Of a DNA stretch of 64,000 bases, positions 1 through 9,217 are shown one piece after another (the first letter of the stretch is position 1; the number at the start of each line of letters is the position of its first letter). The position numbers were made by a program, and so were the translations under genes. Under the pieces are notes generated by a model. That model did no database searches, was not told the origin of the DNA, and saw only the letters and a list, made by a program, of their open reading frames with translations. This DNA is from Filimonas sp. (GTDB taxonomy: Bacteria > Bacteroidota > Bacteroidia > Chitinophagales > Chitinophagaceae): positions 248,001 through 312,000 of the forward strand of contig JAFKHH010000015.1 in the NCBI GenBank assembly GCA_017306865.1, written 5' to 3'.

Positions 1-804
1 CAGCAACGAAAAGCCCTCGAAGGAATTATCCGCCATGCGCGCAAAGTAAATCCCGCTATGGATATGGTGATGATGGCGTTTGTAGATGAAGATAAAATAG
101 CTGACTACAACAATGGCCGTGTACCATTGGAAATAAAAGTACACGACGATCTTGCTAACTATTACAAGCTGCCATTCATTAACCTGGCAGAAGAAGTAAG
201 CCGTAAGATCGCTGCAAACGAATTTAACTGGCAATACGATTTTAAGAATCTGCATCCATCTCCATTCGGGCAAGAAATTTATTTTGGAACGATTAAACGT
301 TTACTGCAAAAGCAACTCATAGGTATGCCGGCTTCCCGTCTGCAAACTGTAACGTTACCTGTTGCCTTGCAAAAACTCAATTATGAAAAAGGCCGTTATG
401 TAGCGGTCACCCAGGTACAAAAAGAACAAGGCTTTGCCATTGTGCCAGACTGGCGTCCTGCGGATTCAGCGCATACACGTCCGGGCTTTGTAAAAGTACC
501 GGTGCTGGAAGGTAAGAACGCAGGAGATAGTTTTGAGTTTACGTTTACCGGCACTACTGTTGGGCTGGCTACGCTCGCAGGGCCAGACGCAGGCATCATA
601 TCTTACAGTATAGACGGCAAACCGGCGCAGCAGGTAGATCTTTACACAAAGTGGAGCAAAAATTTACACTTGCCCTGGTATGTATTGTTAGGAGACGATT
701 TAAGCAATAAAAAGCATACAGTAAAAGTATCGATAACAGATACCCACAATACTTTATCAAAAGGGAACGCCTGCCGCATTGTTTATTTTCTTGTAAACGA
801 ATAA
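1..804 (+). CDS. SGNH/GDSL-type hydrolase, 3' part (cut by left edge)
   Basis: The reading frame is open from base 1, so the true start lies outside the window. The block DFKNLHPSPFG looks like the D-x-x-H catalytic segment (block V) of SGNH hydrolases. The Ser nucleophile block would lie upstream and is not visible. After residue about 110 comes a beta-rich C-terminal part with the pattern FEFTFTGTTVGLATLAGPDAG, which suggests an appended beta-sandwich. In carbohydrate clusters this family often acts as a carbohydrate esterase, for example removing acetyl groups. That role is inferred from the fucosidase and GH105 neighbours. The next gene starts 6 bases after this stop, so the two are probably co-transcribed. 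Confidence 0.7.
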   Translation, partial: QQRKALEGIIRHARKVNPAMDMVMMAFVDEDKIADYNNGRVPLEIKVHDDLANYYKLPFINLAEEVSRKIAANEFNWQYDFKNLHPSPFGQEIYFGTIKRLLQKQLIGMPASRLQTVTLPVALQKLNYEKGRYVAVTQVQKEQGFAIVPDWRPADSAHTRPGFVKVPVLEGKNAGDSFEFTFTGTTVGLATLAGPDAGIISYSIDGKPAQQVDLYTKWSKNLHLPWYVLLGDDLSNKKHTVKVSITDTHNTLSKGNACRIVYFLVNE

Positions 805-810
805 AGCCGT

Positions 811-3597
811 ATGAATAAAATTTCCCCGGATATGAAACCAGCAACCCTTTACCCGGTATGGCGCGTTGCCATACTGTTTTGCTTACTGATCTTAAAAATG
901 TCAGTACAGGCACAAAAAATGCCTGCCTCCACTCAGCAGATCGCAGTATCAGTAGATACATTTAACAGCCGGATACCTGGCGAAAAAATACACCTGCATT
1001 TTGATAAACCTTATTATGCTGCCGGAGACACCATGTGGTTTAAAGCGTACCTGCTACAGGCAAGCACTCATGCCTTTTCGCCATATAGCGGCATTATATA
1101 TGTAGACCTGATCAATGATAGCAATAAGGTGGTAAAACGTCTTTCCTTTCCTGCTGCCTATGGCATAGGCTGGGGGCAAATACCGCTGGATGCTGAGACA
1201 GTGCCGGAAGGAGGCTACACGGTGTATGCTTATACGACCTGGTTAAGAAACTTCGGGCAGGATGCTTTTTATCGCCAGCACTTTATGATTGGAGGGTCTG
1301 AGCGGCAGTACTGGCTGGTAAAAGCCTCACATGAAACAAAAACTGTGAATGGAAAACAAGATGTACAACTTGCATTGCAACTATCAGACATTAACAACAA
1401 TCCTGTAAAACAACAACAGGTAATTGTAAAAGTATTGGCAGATGGGAAGAAGGTTTTGTCTGAAAGCGTGGACCAGACAAATGCGGATGGTGTTTTTAAA
1501 ACAACCTTTGCTGCAAACGAAAAATCTTCTTATAAAAACATCAGCATACTTGTACAGGATAAAAAAGATGCAAGTAAGAAAGTACTTTTCCCGGTAACAA
1601 AATACACAGAAGAGATGGACGTGCAGTTTATGCCGGAAGGGGGCTATATGGTAGCAGGTATACCTACACTCGTAGGCTTTAAAGCCATTGGCGCAGATGG
1701 CCTAGGGGTGGATGTACAAGGAAAGGTGATCGATAGCAAAAATAATACGGTGTCCAGTATCCAGTCCCTGCACAAAGGAATGGGCGCGTTTCCATTAACC
1801 CCGCAGCAAGGCGAATCATATACGGCCGTTATCACATCACCCGGAGGTTATACTGAAGCTTATCCATTGCCTGCGGTTAAAAATAGCGGCGTTGTCTTAC
1901 ACATTACGGACGACCAGGACAAGGATTCTATCCGGTTAAAAATATCTGTGTCACCAGATATGGTAAACGGCAAAGTATATCACCTGCTTTGTTTCTCTCG
2001 CGGCGTGGTTTGCTATGGTGCAAACATTACATTGAATAAAGCTGAAACAAACGGACGCTTTGCAAAATCCCTGTTCCCATCTGGTGTAGCGCATGCAACA
2101 TTGTTCAATGAACTTACACAGCCGGTAAACGAAAGACTGTTTTATGTAGACAGGGGAGATAACCTGCAATTAAACATTGCTACAAGCAAAAGCAATTATA
2201 CTACGTTTGATAGTATTCCTATCCAGGTGACATCAGCGAAAGACAATCAGCCGGTAGTAGGTAGTTTTTCTATGGCAGTTACAGACGATGCGCAAGTGAA
2301 AACAGATAGCGCCTACACGGAAAATATTGTAAGCCGTATGTTGCTCACCAGCGACCTGAAAGGTTTTATAGAAGCGCCTGCCTATTATACCACGGATAAA
2401 AGTAAAGAAGCGTGGAAAGCATTAGATGCCTTACTGCTAACACAGGGATGGGTTGGTTACAACTGGCCCGTAATTTTTAAAACGCCTGCACAGCCTGCAT
2501 TCCAGCCTGAGCCGGAGTTTATGATACGTGGCAAAGTAACAAACCTGCTTGGAAAAGGCGTTAGTAAAGCCAATGTAATACTAATGAGCACAGGTAAAAA
2601 TGGGATGTTCAGAAACGACATCAGTAATGCAGATGGCATATTTACATTCGCAAAGTTTGGCGCAATAGACTCCACCTCTTTTTTCGTGCAGGCAAGAACA
2701 GCAAGAGGCAATAGTTTTGGTCTCAGTGTAAAAATAGATGTGCCTGCCATGCCGGATATTAAAAACGACCGCGTTATACAACAGCAACCCTGGTTTATGA
2801 ATAGTGATGAAACCCTGTTACAATATGTAAAGACAAATACACAAAAACAGGAAGCAGAGCTGAAAGGTGGGGACTTTCATTTATTGGGAGAAGTAACAGT
2901 ACGTACCAAACAAGCGATCCGCGGCTCCAATAACCTGAATGGGCCTGGCGGGGCAGATCAGATCATAGATGAGAATACCATTGTGAATGCAGGTAAAAAG
3001 AATATGGTACAACTGCTGATGGAAAAAGTAAAAGGTTTTCAGCGGTTCCTGCGCCCGGATGGCGAAGAAAGTTACCGTATCAATAATATACCAACTGTCA
3101 TTGTAGTAGATGGCTTAATGGTTCAGCGGTTTGGCTCAGAGAAAGAAACATTGGAATTTCTGAATACAGAAGATGTAACAGGCATAGAAGTTATGCATTC
3201 TATTCGTTACAGCGCAAATTATAAAGCCACATTGCTGGATGCCGGGGAGCAAATGGCAATGGGCCGTACGGCCGAGCGTACATTTATCGAGATCACTACA
3301 CGCTCTGGTAATGGTATGTTTATGAAACATTCTGCCGGAACAGATGTGTACAAACCTACACCGTTAAGCCGTCCCGTTGCATTCTATCGTCCAAGATATG
3401 TGCCAGGCAGTCATAGTGATAAAGACCTGCGTTCCACTATTTTCTGGCAACCTAATATAGTTACCAATAAAGAAGGCGTAGCCAATACATCGTTTTTTGC
3501 AAGCGGTAAAGAAACCTCTTATACCATCATTATACAAGGAAGCGATATGAACGGAAATGTAGGCTATAGTGTGAAGAAAGTGACGGTAGGGAAATGA
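811..3597 (+). CDS. Exported MG2-domain / TonB plug-like surface protein
   Basis: A 928-residue protein with a hydrophobic signal segment at about residues 18-34 ending near VQAQ. The region following (PGEKIHLHFDKPYYAAGDTMW) matches the MG2 macroglobulin-like start seen in large Bacteroidota surface proteins. Further beta domains follow, including a carboxypeptidase-regulatory-like stretch (MIRGKVTNLLGKGVSKANVI). Near residues 720-830 a segment resembles a TonB-receptor plug (IIDENTIVNAGKKNMVQLL, then VIVVDGLMV). No beta-barrel domain follows, so it is unlikely to be a transporter. Its substrate is unknown. It starts 6 bases after the esterase gene, which suggests an operon. Confidence 0.6.
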   Translation: MNKISPDMKPATLYPVWRVAILFCLLILKMSVQAQKMPASTQQIAVSVDTFNSRIPGEKIHLHFDKPYYAAGDTMWFKAYLLQASTHAFSPYSGIIYVDLINDSNKVVKRLSFPAAYGIGWGQIPLDAETVPEGGYTVYAYTTWLRNFGQDAFYRQHFMIGGSERQYWLVKASHETKTVNGKQDVQLALQLSDINNNPVKQQQVIVKVLADGKKVLSESVDQTNADGVFKTTFAANEKSSYKNISILVQDKKDASKKVLFPVTKYTEEMDVQFMPEGGYMVAGIPTLVGFKAIGADGLGVDVQGKVIDSKNNTVSSIQSLHKGMGAFPLTPQQGESYTAVITSPGGYTEAYPLPAVKNSGVVLHITDDQDKDSIRLKISVSPDMVNGKVYHLLCFSRGVVCYGANITLNKAETNGRFAKSLFPSGVAHATLFNELTQPVNERLFYVDRGDNLQLNIATSKSNYTTFDSIPIQVTSAKDNQPVVGSFSMAVTDDAQVKTDSAYTENIVSRMLLTSDLKGFIEAPAYYTTDKSKEAWKALDALLLTQGWVGYNWPVIFKTPAQPAFQPEPEFMIRGKVTNLLGKGVSKANVILMSTGKNGMFRNDISNADGIFTFAKFGAIDSTSFFVQARTARGNSFGLSVKIDVPAMPDIKNDRVIQQQPWFMNSDETLLQYVKTNTQKQEAELKGGDFHLLGEVTVRTKQAIRGSNNLNGPGGADQIIDENTIVNAGKKNMVQLLMEKVKGFQRFLRPDGEESYRINNIPTVIVVDGLMVQRFGSEKETLEFLNTEDVTGIEVMHSIRYSANYKATLLDAGEQMAMGRTAERTFIEITTRSGNGMFMKHSAGTDVYKPTPLSRPVAFYRPRYVPGSHSDKDLRSTIFWQPNIVTNKEGVANTSFFASGKETSYTIIIQGSDMNGNVGYSVKKVTVGK

Positions 3598-3605
3598 GGC
3601 CGTGA

Positions 3606-3745
3606 ATTATTGGGTGAGTGGTGAGTTGTCAGTTGTGAGTAAGTCCATTCACGATTATCGATTCACGTCTCACGATTTTTCCTTTGTGATCTCTGCGTCC
3701 ACTTTGCGCCCTTTGCGATACTTGTGCGTCTTTGCGTGAAAAATA
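3606..3745. repeat. Intergenic repeat words (CACGATT and CTTTGCG families)
   Basis: Just after the 928-residue gene lies the word family GTGAGTTGTCAGTTGTGAG followed by CCATTCACGATT and GATTCACGTCTCACGATT. A run of CTCTGCGTC, CTTTGCGCCC and CTTTGCGTGAAA follows. Both families recur at many other junctions in this window. There is no coding potential here. Confidence 0.7.
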
Positions 3746-3753
3746 TAGTTTAA

Positions 3754-5463
3754 ATGAAGAAACTCCTTTGTTGCATAATCTTTTGTGTTATCCGTTTAGT
3801 AGGTAATACGCAAGACAATTCTTATGTATTAGACATGGTGCACCACAATCCCGGTGAACCATTGACTACATCTGTGTTTACCGATCCGGCCTATTTAAAA
3901 CAATCAGGTTACAACGGACAAGTAATCAATGATTTTGTTTTTGCGCATGCAGCATTGACGTTTGACAAATTTGACAAGCGCATCTTCCCCCAAGGCTCCA
4001 AAGAGCGCGAATGGGTGTTGAATGCAGCTAAGCATGTACGGGAAAATATTGCTGCGGCGAAGAAAGCAGGCATTAAAGTCTATTACTTTACCGATATAGT
4101 AGTGTTGCCTAAAAAGTTGGTAGAACTTTACCACGACGAAATCTGCGATGAAAAAGGTAAGATTAGTTTTGAGAAACCCAAGACTATAGAAATACACCGC
4201 ATCATGCTGGAGGAGTTGTTTGAAACATTTCCCGATCTTGATGGGTTGGTGATCAGAACCGGTGAAACCTATTTGAACAATGTGCCTTACCACACCGGCA
4301 ACAATCCTATTACCGATGGCGAAACGTCTCACGTAAAATTAATCAACCTCTTACGGGAAGAAGTATGTGTAAAGCGCAATAAAATGTTGTTTTACCGCAC
4401 ATGGGCATCTGCTGGTATGGATCAGAAGCCCGATGTATATTTACGCATTACAAATCAAATAGAGCCACATCCAAATCTTGTATTTTCTGTAAAGCATACC
4501 AAAGGCGACTACCAGCGCACATTTGATTTCAATCCTACGTTGACTTTAGGAAAACATCCCCAAATAGTGGAAGTACAATGCCAGCGTGAATATGAAGGCA
4601 AGGGCGCTTATCCTGACTATATTATGGACGGCGTGATCAATGGCTTTGAAGAGTTCAATACAAACAAACCACAGAAAGGATATAAGAGTCTGAACGACAT
4701 TAAAGGCAATGCCAACTTTAAAGGCATCTGGTCATGGTCCCGCGGCGGCGGCTGGGTTGGCCCGTATATCTCAAACGAATTTTGGTGCAAGCTGAATGCG
4801 TATGTGATCAGCAATTGGGCGCATAACACAAAGCAAACAGAAGAGCAGGTATTTAATCGCTTTATGGATGAGAATGGTATTGCGGGGGATAGCAGGCAGA
4901 AGTTCCGTGAATTGTGTTTATTGTCAGCCAAAGCAGTCTTGCGCGGACATACCAGCGCAGTCTTACCATTTGAAAATAGTTGGGTATGGTGGATGCGCGA
5001 CGAATTTTTAAGCGGAACAGACGACAAACGTCTGCGCGATGCATTTAAAAAATTGTATGAATTAAAACTCTTAGATACCGCGATAGCAGAAAAATACCAG
5101 GCAGTTGATCTTTGGAAACAGATCGTAGCATTGAGCAAACAAGTGAAGATGAAGAATAAGAGCGATCAGCAATATGTTGTGGTATCATCACAGTATGGGC
5201 TCCTGTTACATCAGATCATTGCGGAAGGCTGGAATATTATGGCCTTAGGTTTTGTAGGTGATAGCACTGGTGTGTATGATAAAGCTGCGATAGCTGCTTC
5301 AATCAAACGTTATGACCAGGCATGGAAAGAATATGAACAGCTAAAGAAAGACAATCCATCCTGTGCTACCTTATACAAACCATTTATGTGGGCACATAAC
5401 CCACCCAGCTATCATAAAACAGAAGGCATGGGCGCGAGTGTAGACAAGTATAGGAAGTTGTAA
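3754..5463 (+). CDS. Secreted glycoside hydrolase-like protein, family not assigned
   Basis: A 569-residue protein with an N-terminal signal peptide (MKKLLCCIIFCVIRLVGNTQ). The body looks like a TIM-barrel glycosidase: alternating strands such as KVYYFTDIVV, DGLVIRTGE and MLFYRTWAS, then a tryptophan-rich stretch IWSWSRGGGWVGPY and ENSWVWWMRDEF. The pattern is reminiscent of alpha-glucuronidase-like families, but I cannot place it in a named GH family. Position between a surface protein and a GH29 fucosidase supports a role in polysaccharide breakdown. Catalytic acids cannot be assigned by eye. Confidence 0.5.
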   Translation: MKKLLCCIIFCVIRLVGNTQDNSYVLDMVHHNPGEPLTTSVFTDPAYLKQSGYNGQVINDFVFAHAALTFDKFDKRIFPQGSKEREWVLNAAKHVRENIAAAKKAGIKVYYFTDIVVLPKKLVELYHDEICDEKGKISFEKPKTIEIHRIMLEELFETFPDLDGLVIRTGETYLNNVPYHTGNNPITDGETSHVKLINLLREEVCVKRNKMLFYRTWASAGMDQKPDVYLRITNQIEPHPNLVFSVKHTKGDYQRTFDFNPTLTLGKHPQIVEVQCQREYEGKGAYPDYIMDGVINGFEEFNTNKPQKGYKSLNDIKGNANFKGIWSWSRGGGWVGPYISNEFWCKLNAYVISNWAHNTKQTEEQVFNRFMDENGIAGDSRQKFRELCLLSAKAVLRGHTSAVLPFENSWVWWMRDEFLSGTDDKRLRDAFKKLYELKLLDTAIAEKYQAVDLWKQIVALSKQVKMKNKSDQQYVVVSSQYGLLLHQIIAEGWNIMALGFVGDSTGVYDKAAIAASIKRYDQAWKEYEQLKKDNPSCATLYKPFMWAHNPPSYHKTEGMGASVDKYRKL

Positions 5464-5596
5464 TTGTTGTATTGTTGAATGGTTTAATTGTTGGGAAAAT
5501 GCTCGCGGAAAACGCAGAAATCTAAAGGTGAGTAGTGAGCTGTCAGTTGTGAGTAAGTCCATTCACGATTGCCGTCTCACGATTCACGTCTCTAAA
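5464..5596. repeat. Intergenic repeat words at gene junction
   Basis: The ATTGTTGTATTGTTGAATGG word begins at the stop codon of the upstream gene. It is followed by GCTCGCGGAAAACGCAG and by the GTGAGTAAGTCCATTCACGA family ending in GATTCACGTCTC. This spacer is open in frame with the fucosidase gene but is repeat DNA, so the fucosidase start was placed downstream of it. Confidence 0.65.
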
Positions 5597-5608
5597 ATGT
5601 ATTTGAAA

Positions 5609-7390
5609 ATGAAAAAAATAGTAATAGGCTTATTAACACTTTCATCCTACACCTCTTTTGCACAAAAGACAATGGATGAAATGTGGGATAAAACAGCAGC
5701 AACCAATAAGCAAAACCCCAACGTACAATGGTTTCGTGATGCCAAGTTTGGCTTGTTTCTCCATTGGGGATTGTACTCAGATCTTGCAGGCGTATGGAAT
5801 GGAAAACGCTACTATGGTAGTGGTGAGTGGATAATGTCGCAAGGCAAAATACCTGCAGCAGATTATGCAAAAGCAGCAGAACATTTTAATCCTGTAAACT
5901 TTAATGCAGATGAGTGGGCTGCTATAGCAAAAGATGCCGGAATCAGGTATATGGTCATCACGGCAAAACATCACGAGGGGTTTGCTATGTTCGATTCCAA
6001 AGTAAGTGACTTCAGCATAGTAAAAGCCTCACCATACAAAAAAGACCCGATGAAGGCTTTGGCGGAAGCTACACGCAAGCAAGGTATCCAGTTCGGTTTT
6101 TATTATTCACAGTTTCTCGACTGGCATGAACCGAATGGTGGCGGCAACCGTTGGGATTTTGATGAGGCGAAAAAAAATTACTTAAAATACTACAGGGAAA
6201 AATCAATTCCGCAACTAAAAGAACTGATGACCAATTACGGGCCTTTAGGTGTGGTATGGTTCGACATGCCGGGCGGGTTAACCAAGGAACAAACACAATT
6301 CCTGGTTGATTCCTTGCGAAAGCTGCAACCAAAGTGCTTATTCAGCAGCCGTGTAGGGCAGGGGTTAGGCGATTACCGTGACTTCGGAGATTCGGAAGTG
6401 CCTCCAGCACCTATAGATGATGTATGGGAGTCTATCTATACGCATAATGATTCATGGGGTTATATTCAACATGACATGAATTTCAAATCGTCTAAAGAGA
6501 TCATTCAGTTATTGGCAAATGTTGCATCCAAAGGCGGCAATCTGATGCTGAATGTAGGCCCGGATGGCAAAGGCAACCTGCCATATTATTCCGTAAAATT
6601 TCTCAGGGAGACAGGCGCATGGTTACGTGAAAACGGGGAGAGTATCTATGGCAGTACGTTCGGCTTTATACCGGCACAACCCTGGGGTGTTACCACAGGT
6701 AAACCCGGCAAATTATATTTACATGTGTTGAATACGCCTCACAACAATGTCTTGTTCATTCCTTCGTTTGCAGCTCAGGTAAGTAAAGTGTATTCATTGA
6801 AAAATAAAAAACCGTTGGCCTACAAAAAGGATGGTAAAGATCTTTATGTAACCATAGCTGGTGTGGGTGCCAATAGCCCGGATAATGTATTGGTGGTAGA
6901 ATATACCGGCAAACCACAGGCATATGACACTACAGCACCTGTTACCATTTCCCCGCAATATGATTTTAGTAATGTAGATGCAGTAGCTGGAAAAACAACA
7001 GGTAATGCCAAAACGAAAAGCATTACGTTCAGCCACTATTACGGAGACTGGAAGCACGCTGTATGTATTACAGACATGCAGCAGCCCCAAGACCAGGTTT
7101 CATTCAACGTACGTATTGCTGAAAAAGGGGATTATAAAATACTGCTTGAATATGCTTGTCCGCAGGAGAGTGCCAAACAGGAGGGTGTGGTGAACATAAA
7201 CAACCAGGATTATTATTTCAGAACATTGCGTACATCGGAGTATGAGAAGAGCGCGCCGCTTATGTTTATCAAACATCCTGTCGCCACCATTACAGTTGAT
7301 AAACCCGGCATTTACACCATCAATATTCATCCGGTACAACAGGGAAAAGAATTGTTTAAATTGAAAACTGTTATAGTAGAAACGATGTAA
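5609..7390 (+). CDS. Alpha-L-fucosidase, GH29
   Basis: A 593-residue exported enzyme expected to remove alpha-L-fucose from glycans in the periplasm or at the surface. GH29 signatures: KFGLFLHWGLYS (about residues 47-58), ITAKHHEGFAMFDS (about 117-130) and GVVWFDMPGG, in which the Asp near residue 219 is the expected retaining nucleophile. A C-terminal beta-rich module follows. The chosen ATG begins MKKIVIGLLTLSSYTSFAQ, a clear signal peptide. The ATG at 5597 is also possible. Upstream in-frame sequence is intergenic repeat and was excluded. Confidence 0.93.
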   Translation: MKKIVIGLLTLSSYTSFAQKTMDEMWDKTAATNKQNPNVQWFRDAKFGLFLHWGLYSDLAGVWNGKRYYGSGEWIMSQGKIPAADYAKAAEHFNPVNFNADEWAAIAKDAGIRYMVITAKHHEGFAMFDSKVSDFSIVKASPYKKDPMKALAEATRKQGIQFGFYYSQFLDWHEPNGGGNRWDFDEAKKNYLKYYREKSIPQLKELMTNYGPLGVVWFDMPGGLTKEQTQFLVDSLRKLQPKCLFSSRVGQGLGDYRDFGDSEVPPAPIDDVWESIYTHNDSWGYIQHDMNFKSSKEIIQLLANVASKGGNLMLNVGPDGKGNLPYYSVKFLRETGAWLRENGESIYGSTFGFIPAQPWGVTTGKPGKLYLHVLNTPHNNVLFIPSFAAQVSKVYSLKNKKPLAYKKDGKDLYVTIAGVGANSPDNVLVVEYTGKPQAYDTTAPVTISPQYDFSNVDAVAGKTTGNAKTKSITFSHYYGDWKHAVCITDMQQPQDQVSFNVRIAEKGDYKILLEYACPQESAKQEGVVNINNQDYYFRTLRTSEYEKSAPLMFIKHPVATITVDKPGIYTINIHPVQQGKELFKLKTVIVETM

Positions 7391-7393
7391 TGT

Positions 7394-7440
7394 ATGGTAT
7401 AGAGTGGTCCACTTTTCAAAAGTGGACCACTCTATACCAT
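7394..7440. repeat. Perfect 47-nt palindrome (23-bp arms, 1-nt centre)
   Basis: It starts 4 bases after the fucosidase stop. The two 23-nt arms are exact reverse complements around a single C at 7417; the core is AGAGTGGTCCACTTTT. No T-run follows on either side, so a standard intrinsic terminator is not certain. It sits between convergent genes. Confidence 0.8.
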
Positions 7441-7552
7441 AGTTCTAGCGCAAGCCTACCGGCATGTGTTTAATTGTTACTTGTCTTTTAAGCGAATGTA
7501 GCGTGCGTTTGAAAATACCTGTTTCATTTTTCACATGAGTAACAGTGAGGCG

Positions 7553-7568
7553 CAGGCCGGGAGGCCTG
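7553..7568. repeat. GC-rich hairpin word CAGGCC-GGGA-GGCCTG
   Basis: The sequence CAGGCCGGGAGGCCTG forms a 6-bp stem with a 4-nt loop. The same word with nearly identical flanks (GCAC or GCGC before, GTCAG or GCCAG after) recurs at 39294-39309, also between convergent genes. Confidence 0.6.
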
Positions 7569-7583
7569 TGTCAGAAGGAGTGT

Positions 7584-7631
7584 TTTTAAAAGAGTGGCCC
7601 ACTTTCTAAAAAGTGGACCACTCTTTTAAAA
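7584..7631. repeat. Second hairpin with shared AGAGTGG core (22-bp arms)
   Basis: Arms 7584-7605 and 7610-7631 are reverse complements except for one position. The core AGTGGACCACTCT is shared with the palindrome at 7394-7440. It lies just 3' of the GH105 gene (minus strand, stop at 7647). The outer TTTTAAAA gives a T-run on either strand, so bidirectional termination is plausible. Confidence 0.65.
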
Positions 7632-7646
7632 CAAAAAAGCATCTTG

Positions 7647-8894
7647 TTATCTTCTCTTCTCAATATCTTTTACCAGTTTGTCCTTTGCCTTCAGCATCTC
7701 AGCACCAGCCATCAGGTATGCGCCAATGCCATGCGTATCATTCAGCTCCTTCGGACGGGTATAATAGTAGCGCACATCTTCTTCAATGCTTGTGCCTATA
7801 CAAATATCCTGTATCTCACCGTTGGCAGTAGTTTTGTTTAGTAAGCCTTCCCATCCGTTCTGTGCAATACTGATATAGCGCGGGTTGATCCAGCCATTGT
7901 TTACCGCTTTTGCTACTGCATATACAAACATAGATGTTACAGACGTTTCCAAGTAAGAGTCCTGTTTGTCCAGCACCTGGTGCCACAGCCCCGTAGCGCC
8001 GTCCTGGTAGCGTGTAAAACCAATGATCTGCCTTTGCAATAGCCTGATCAGTTCTGCGCGTTTAGGATGGTTTGCGGGCAGGTACGTCAACAGCTCAGCC
8101 TGTGCCATAGCCAACCAGCCGTTGCAACGTCCCCAACGGGCTACGCCGTTTGTATTTTCATCGTTATAAAAACAATGGAAGTATAACCCCGTAGTAGAAT
8201 CATAAATGTAACGGTTGAAGCTTTCCACTTGCTTAATGGCAAAATCAAAGTACTTACTGTCACCCGTCAGCTTTCCCATACGGGCGATATAAGGCACACT
8301 CATAAAAAGATCATCAGCCCAGAGCGTCATTTTGCGCGGGCTGTTACGAGCCAGCGTACCGTCAGGAAACTTCACTTGTTTGTTAATGATGTAATCGCTT
8401 ACCCGTTGCAGGTAGTCCATATAATCTTTACGCTTGTCTACGGCATATACATCTAATAGCGCGGCAGACATAGCGCCACAGGCATCCAGCGAACCCAGTT
8501 TAAACACCGCACTCCATTCCGTGTTTGTAGTACCCGCATCGAATTGCTTTTTATAAAAATCAAGGTTGTCGAAGATGAACGCATAATTCTTACGTGAGTA
8601 GTCTGTGTACTTCGCATCGTTTAATACAGAAGATAGTTGCACCATGCCAATGTTCAGTACACCGTTTACATACATCCATTTATTAAATTTTGAATCAGCT
8701 TTTACATCTGGTGAAGGTGTTACGCTTTTTGTAGATGCAAATTTTTCCCCGGTCTTCGTATTTACAAATTGAAAACTCGTTGTTTCGATCACGTGATCTG
8801 CTACTTTACGAACGGCTTCCTCCGTCGTCATCTTTGTTTGTGCTACAGCCGCTGTTGTAAGCGCAACCGCAGTCAATGCAGTTAAAAGTTTCAT
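7647..8894 (-). CDS. GH105-type unsaturated glucuronyl/galacturonyl hydrolase
   Basis: A 415-residue alpha/alpha-barrel protein. Family motifs include LWADDLFMSVPYIARMG, RWGRCNGWLAMAQAELL, GLWHQVLDKQDSYLETSVTS and GIGAYLMAGAEML. GH105 enzymes remove the unsaturated uronic residue left on oligosaccharides by polysaccharide lyases. That fits the lyase-like gene just upstream in the same orientation. The ATG at 8894 gives the signal peptide MKLLTALTAVALTTAAVAQ. The reading frame stays open upstream only through repeat DNA, so a longer start was rejected. GH88 is the nearest alternative family. Confidence 0.9.
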   Translation of the reverse strand: MKLLTALTAVALTTAAVAQTKMTTEEAVRKVADHVIETTSFQFVNTKTGEKFASTKSVTPSPDVKADSKFNKWMYVNGVLNIGMVQLSSVLNDAKYTDYSRKNYAFIFDNLDFYKKQFDAGTTNTEWSAVFKLGSLDACGAMSAALLDVYAVDKRKDYMDYLQRVSDYIINKQVKFPDGTLARNSPRKMTLWADDLFMSVPYIARMGKLTGDSKYFDFAIKQVESFNRYIYDSTTGLYFHCFYNDENTNGVARWGRCNGWLAMAQAELLTYLPANHPKRAELIRLLQRQIIGFTRYQDGATGLWHQVLDKQDSYLETSVTSMFVYAVAKAVNNGWINPRYISIAQNGWEGLLNKTTANGEIQDICIGTSIEEDVRYYYTRPKELNDTHGIGAYLMAGAEMLKAKDKLVKDIEKRR

Positions 8895-8924
8895 ATGTTG
8901 TTTAGTTTGGCGACATGAGTAAAT

Positions 8925-9211
8925 GTGGGATGTTAGATGTATGATGTAACATGCTATTGAACCTTTGTAATACAAAAGATGTTTCTCGCGGAAAACACGG
9001 AATACGCGGAATTGTATTTACCCCTCTCTTTGTGTCCTCTGCGAAATCTCTGTGTTCTTTGCGTTACTTTTTTCTATCGCAGAGAACGCAAAGAATACGC
9101 AAAGAACACAGGGGTTTACCCAAAGCACCCCAAACTCACAACTGACCACTCAGCACTCACAACTGACCACTCAGCACTCACAACTATTACATCGTACATC
9201 TAACATCTTAC
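8925..9211 (-). repeat. Composite intergenic element E1, copy a
   Basis: Read on the minus strand, this copy begins 6 bases after the stop of the beta-helix gene with an ACGATGTTAG-type word (9187-9211). It continues through two GTGAGTGCTGAGTGGTCA units, then CTTTGCGTATTCTTTGCGT and CTCTGCGATAGAAAAAAG, and ends near GTTTTCCGCGAG. An inverted ACGATGTTAG-type word closes it at 8925-8949. Internal arms 9048-9064 and 9097-9111 are complementary. It is nearly the reverse complement of the copy at 13311. Confidence 0.8.
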
Positions 9212-9217
9212 ATTGTA

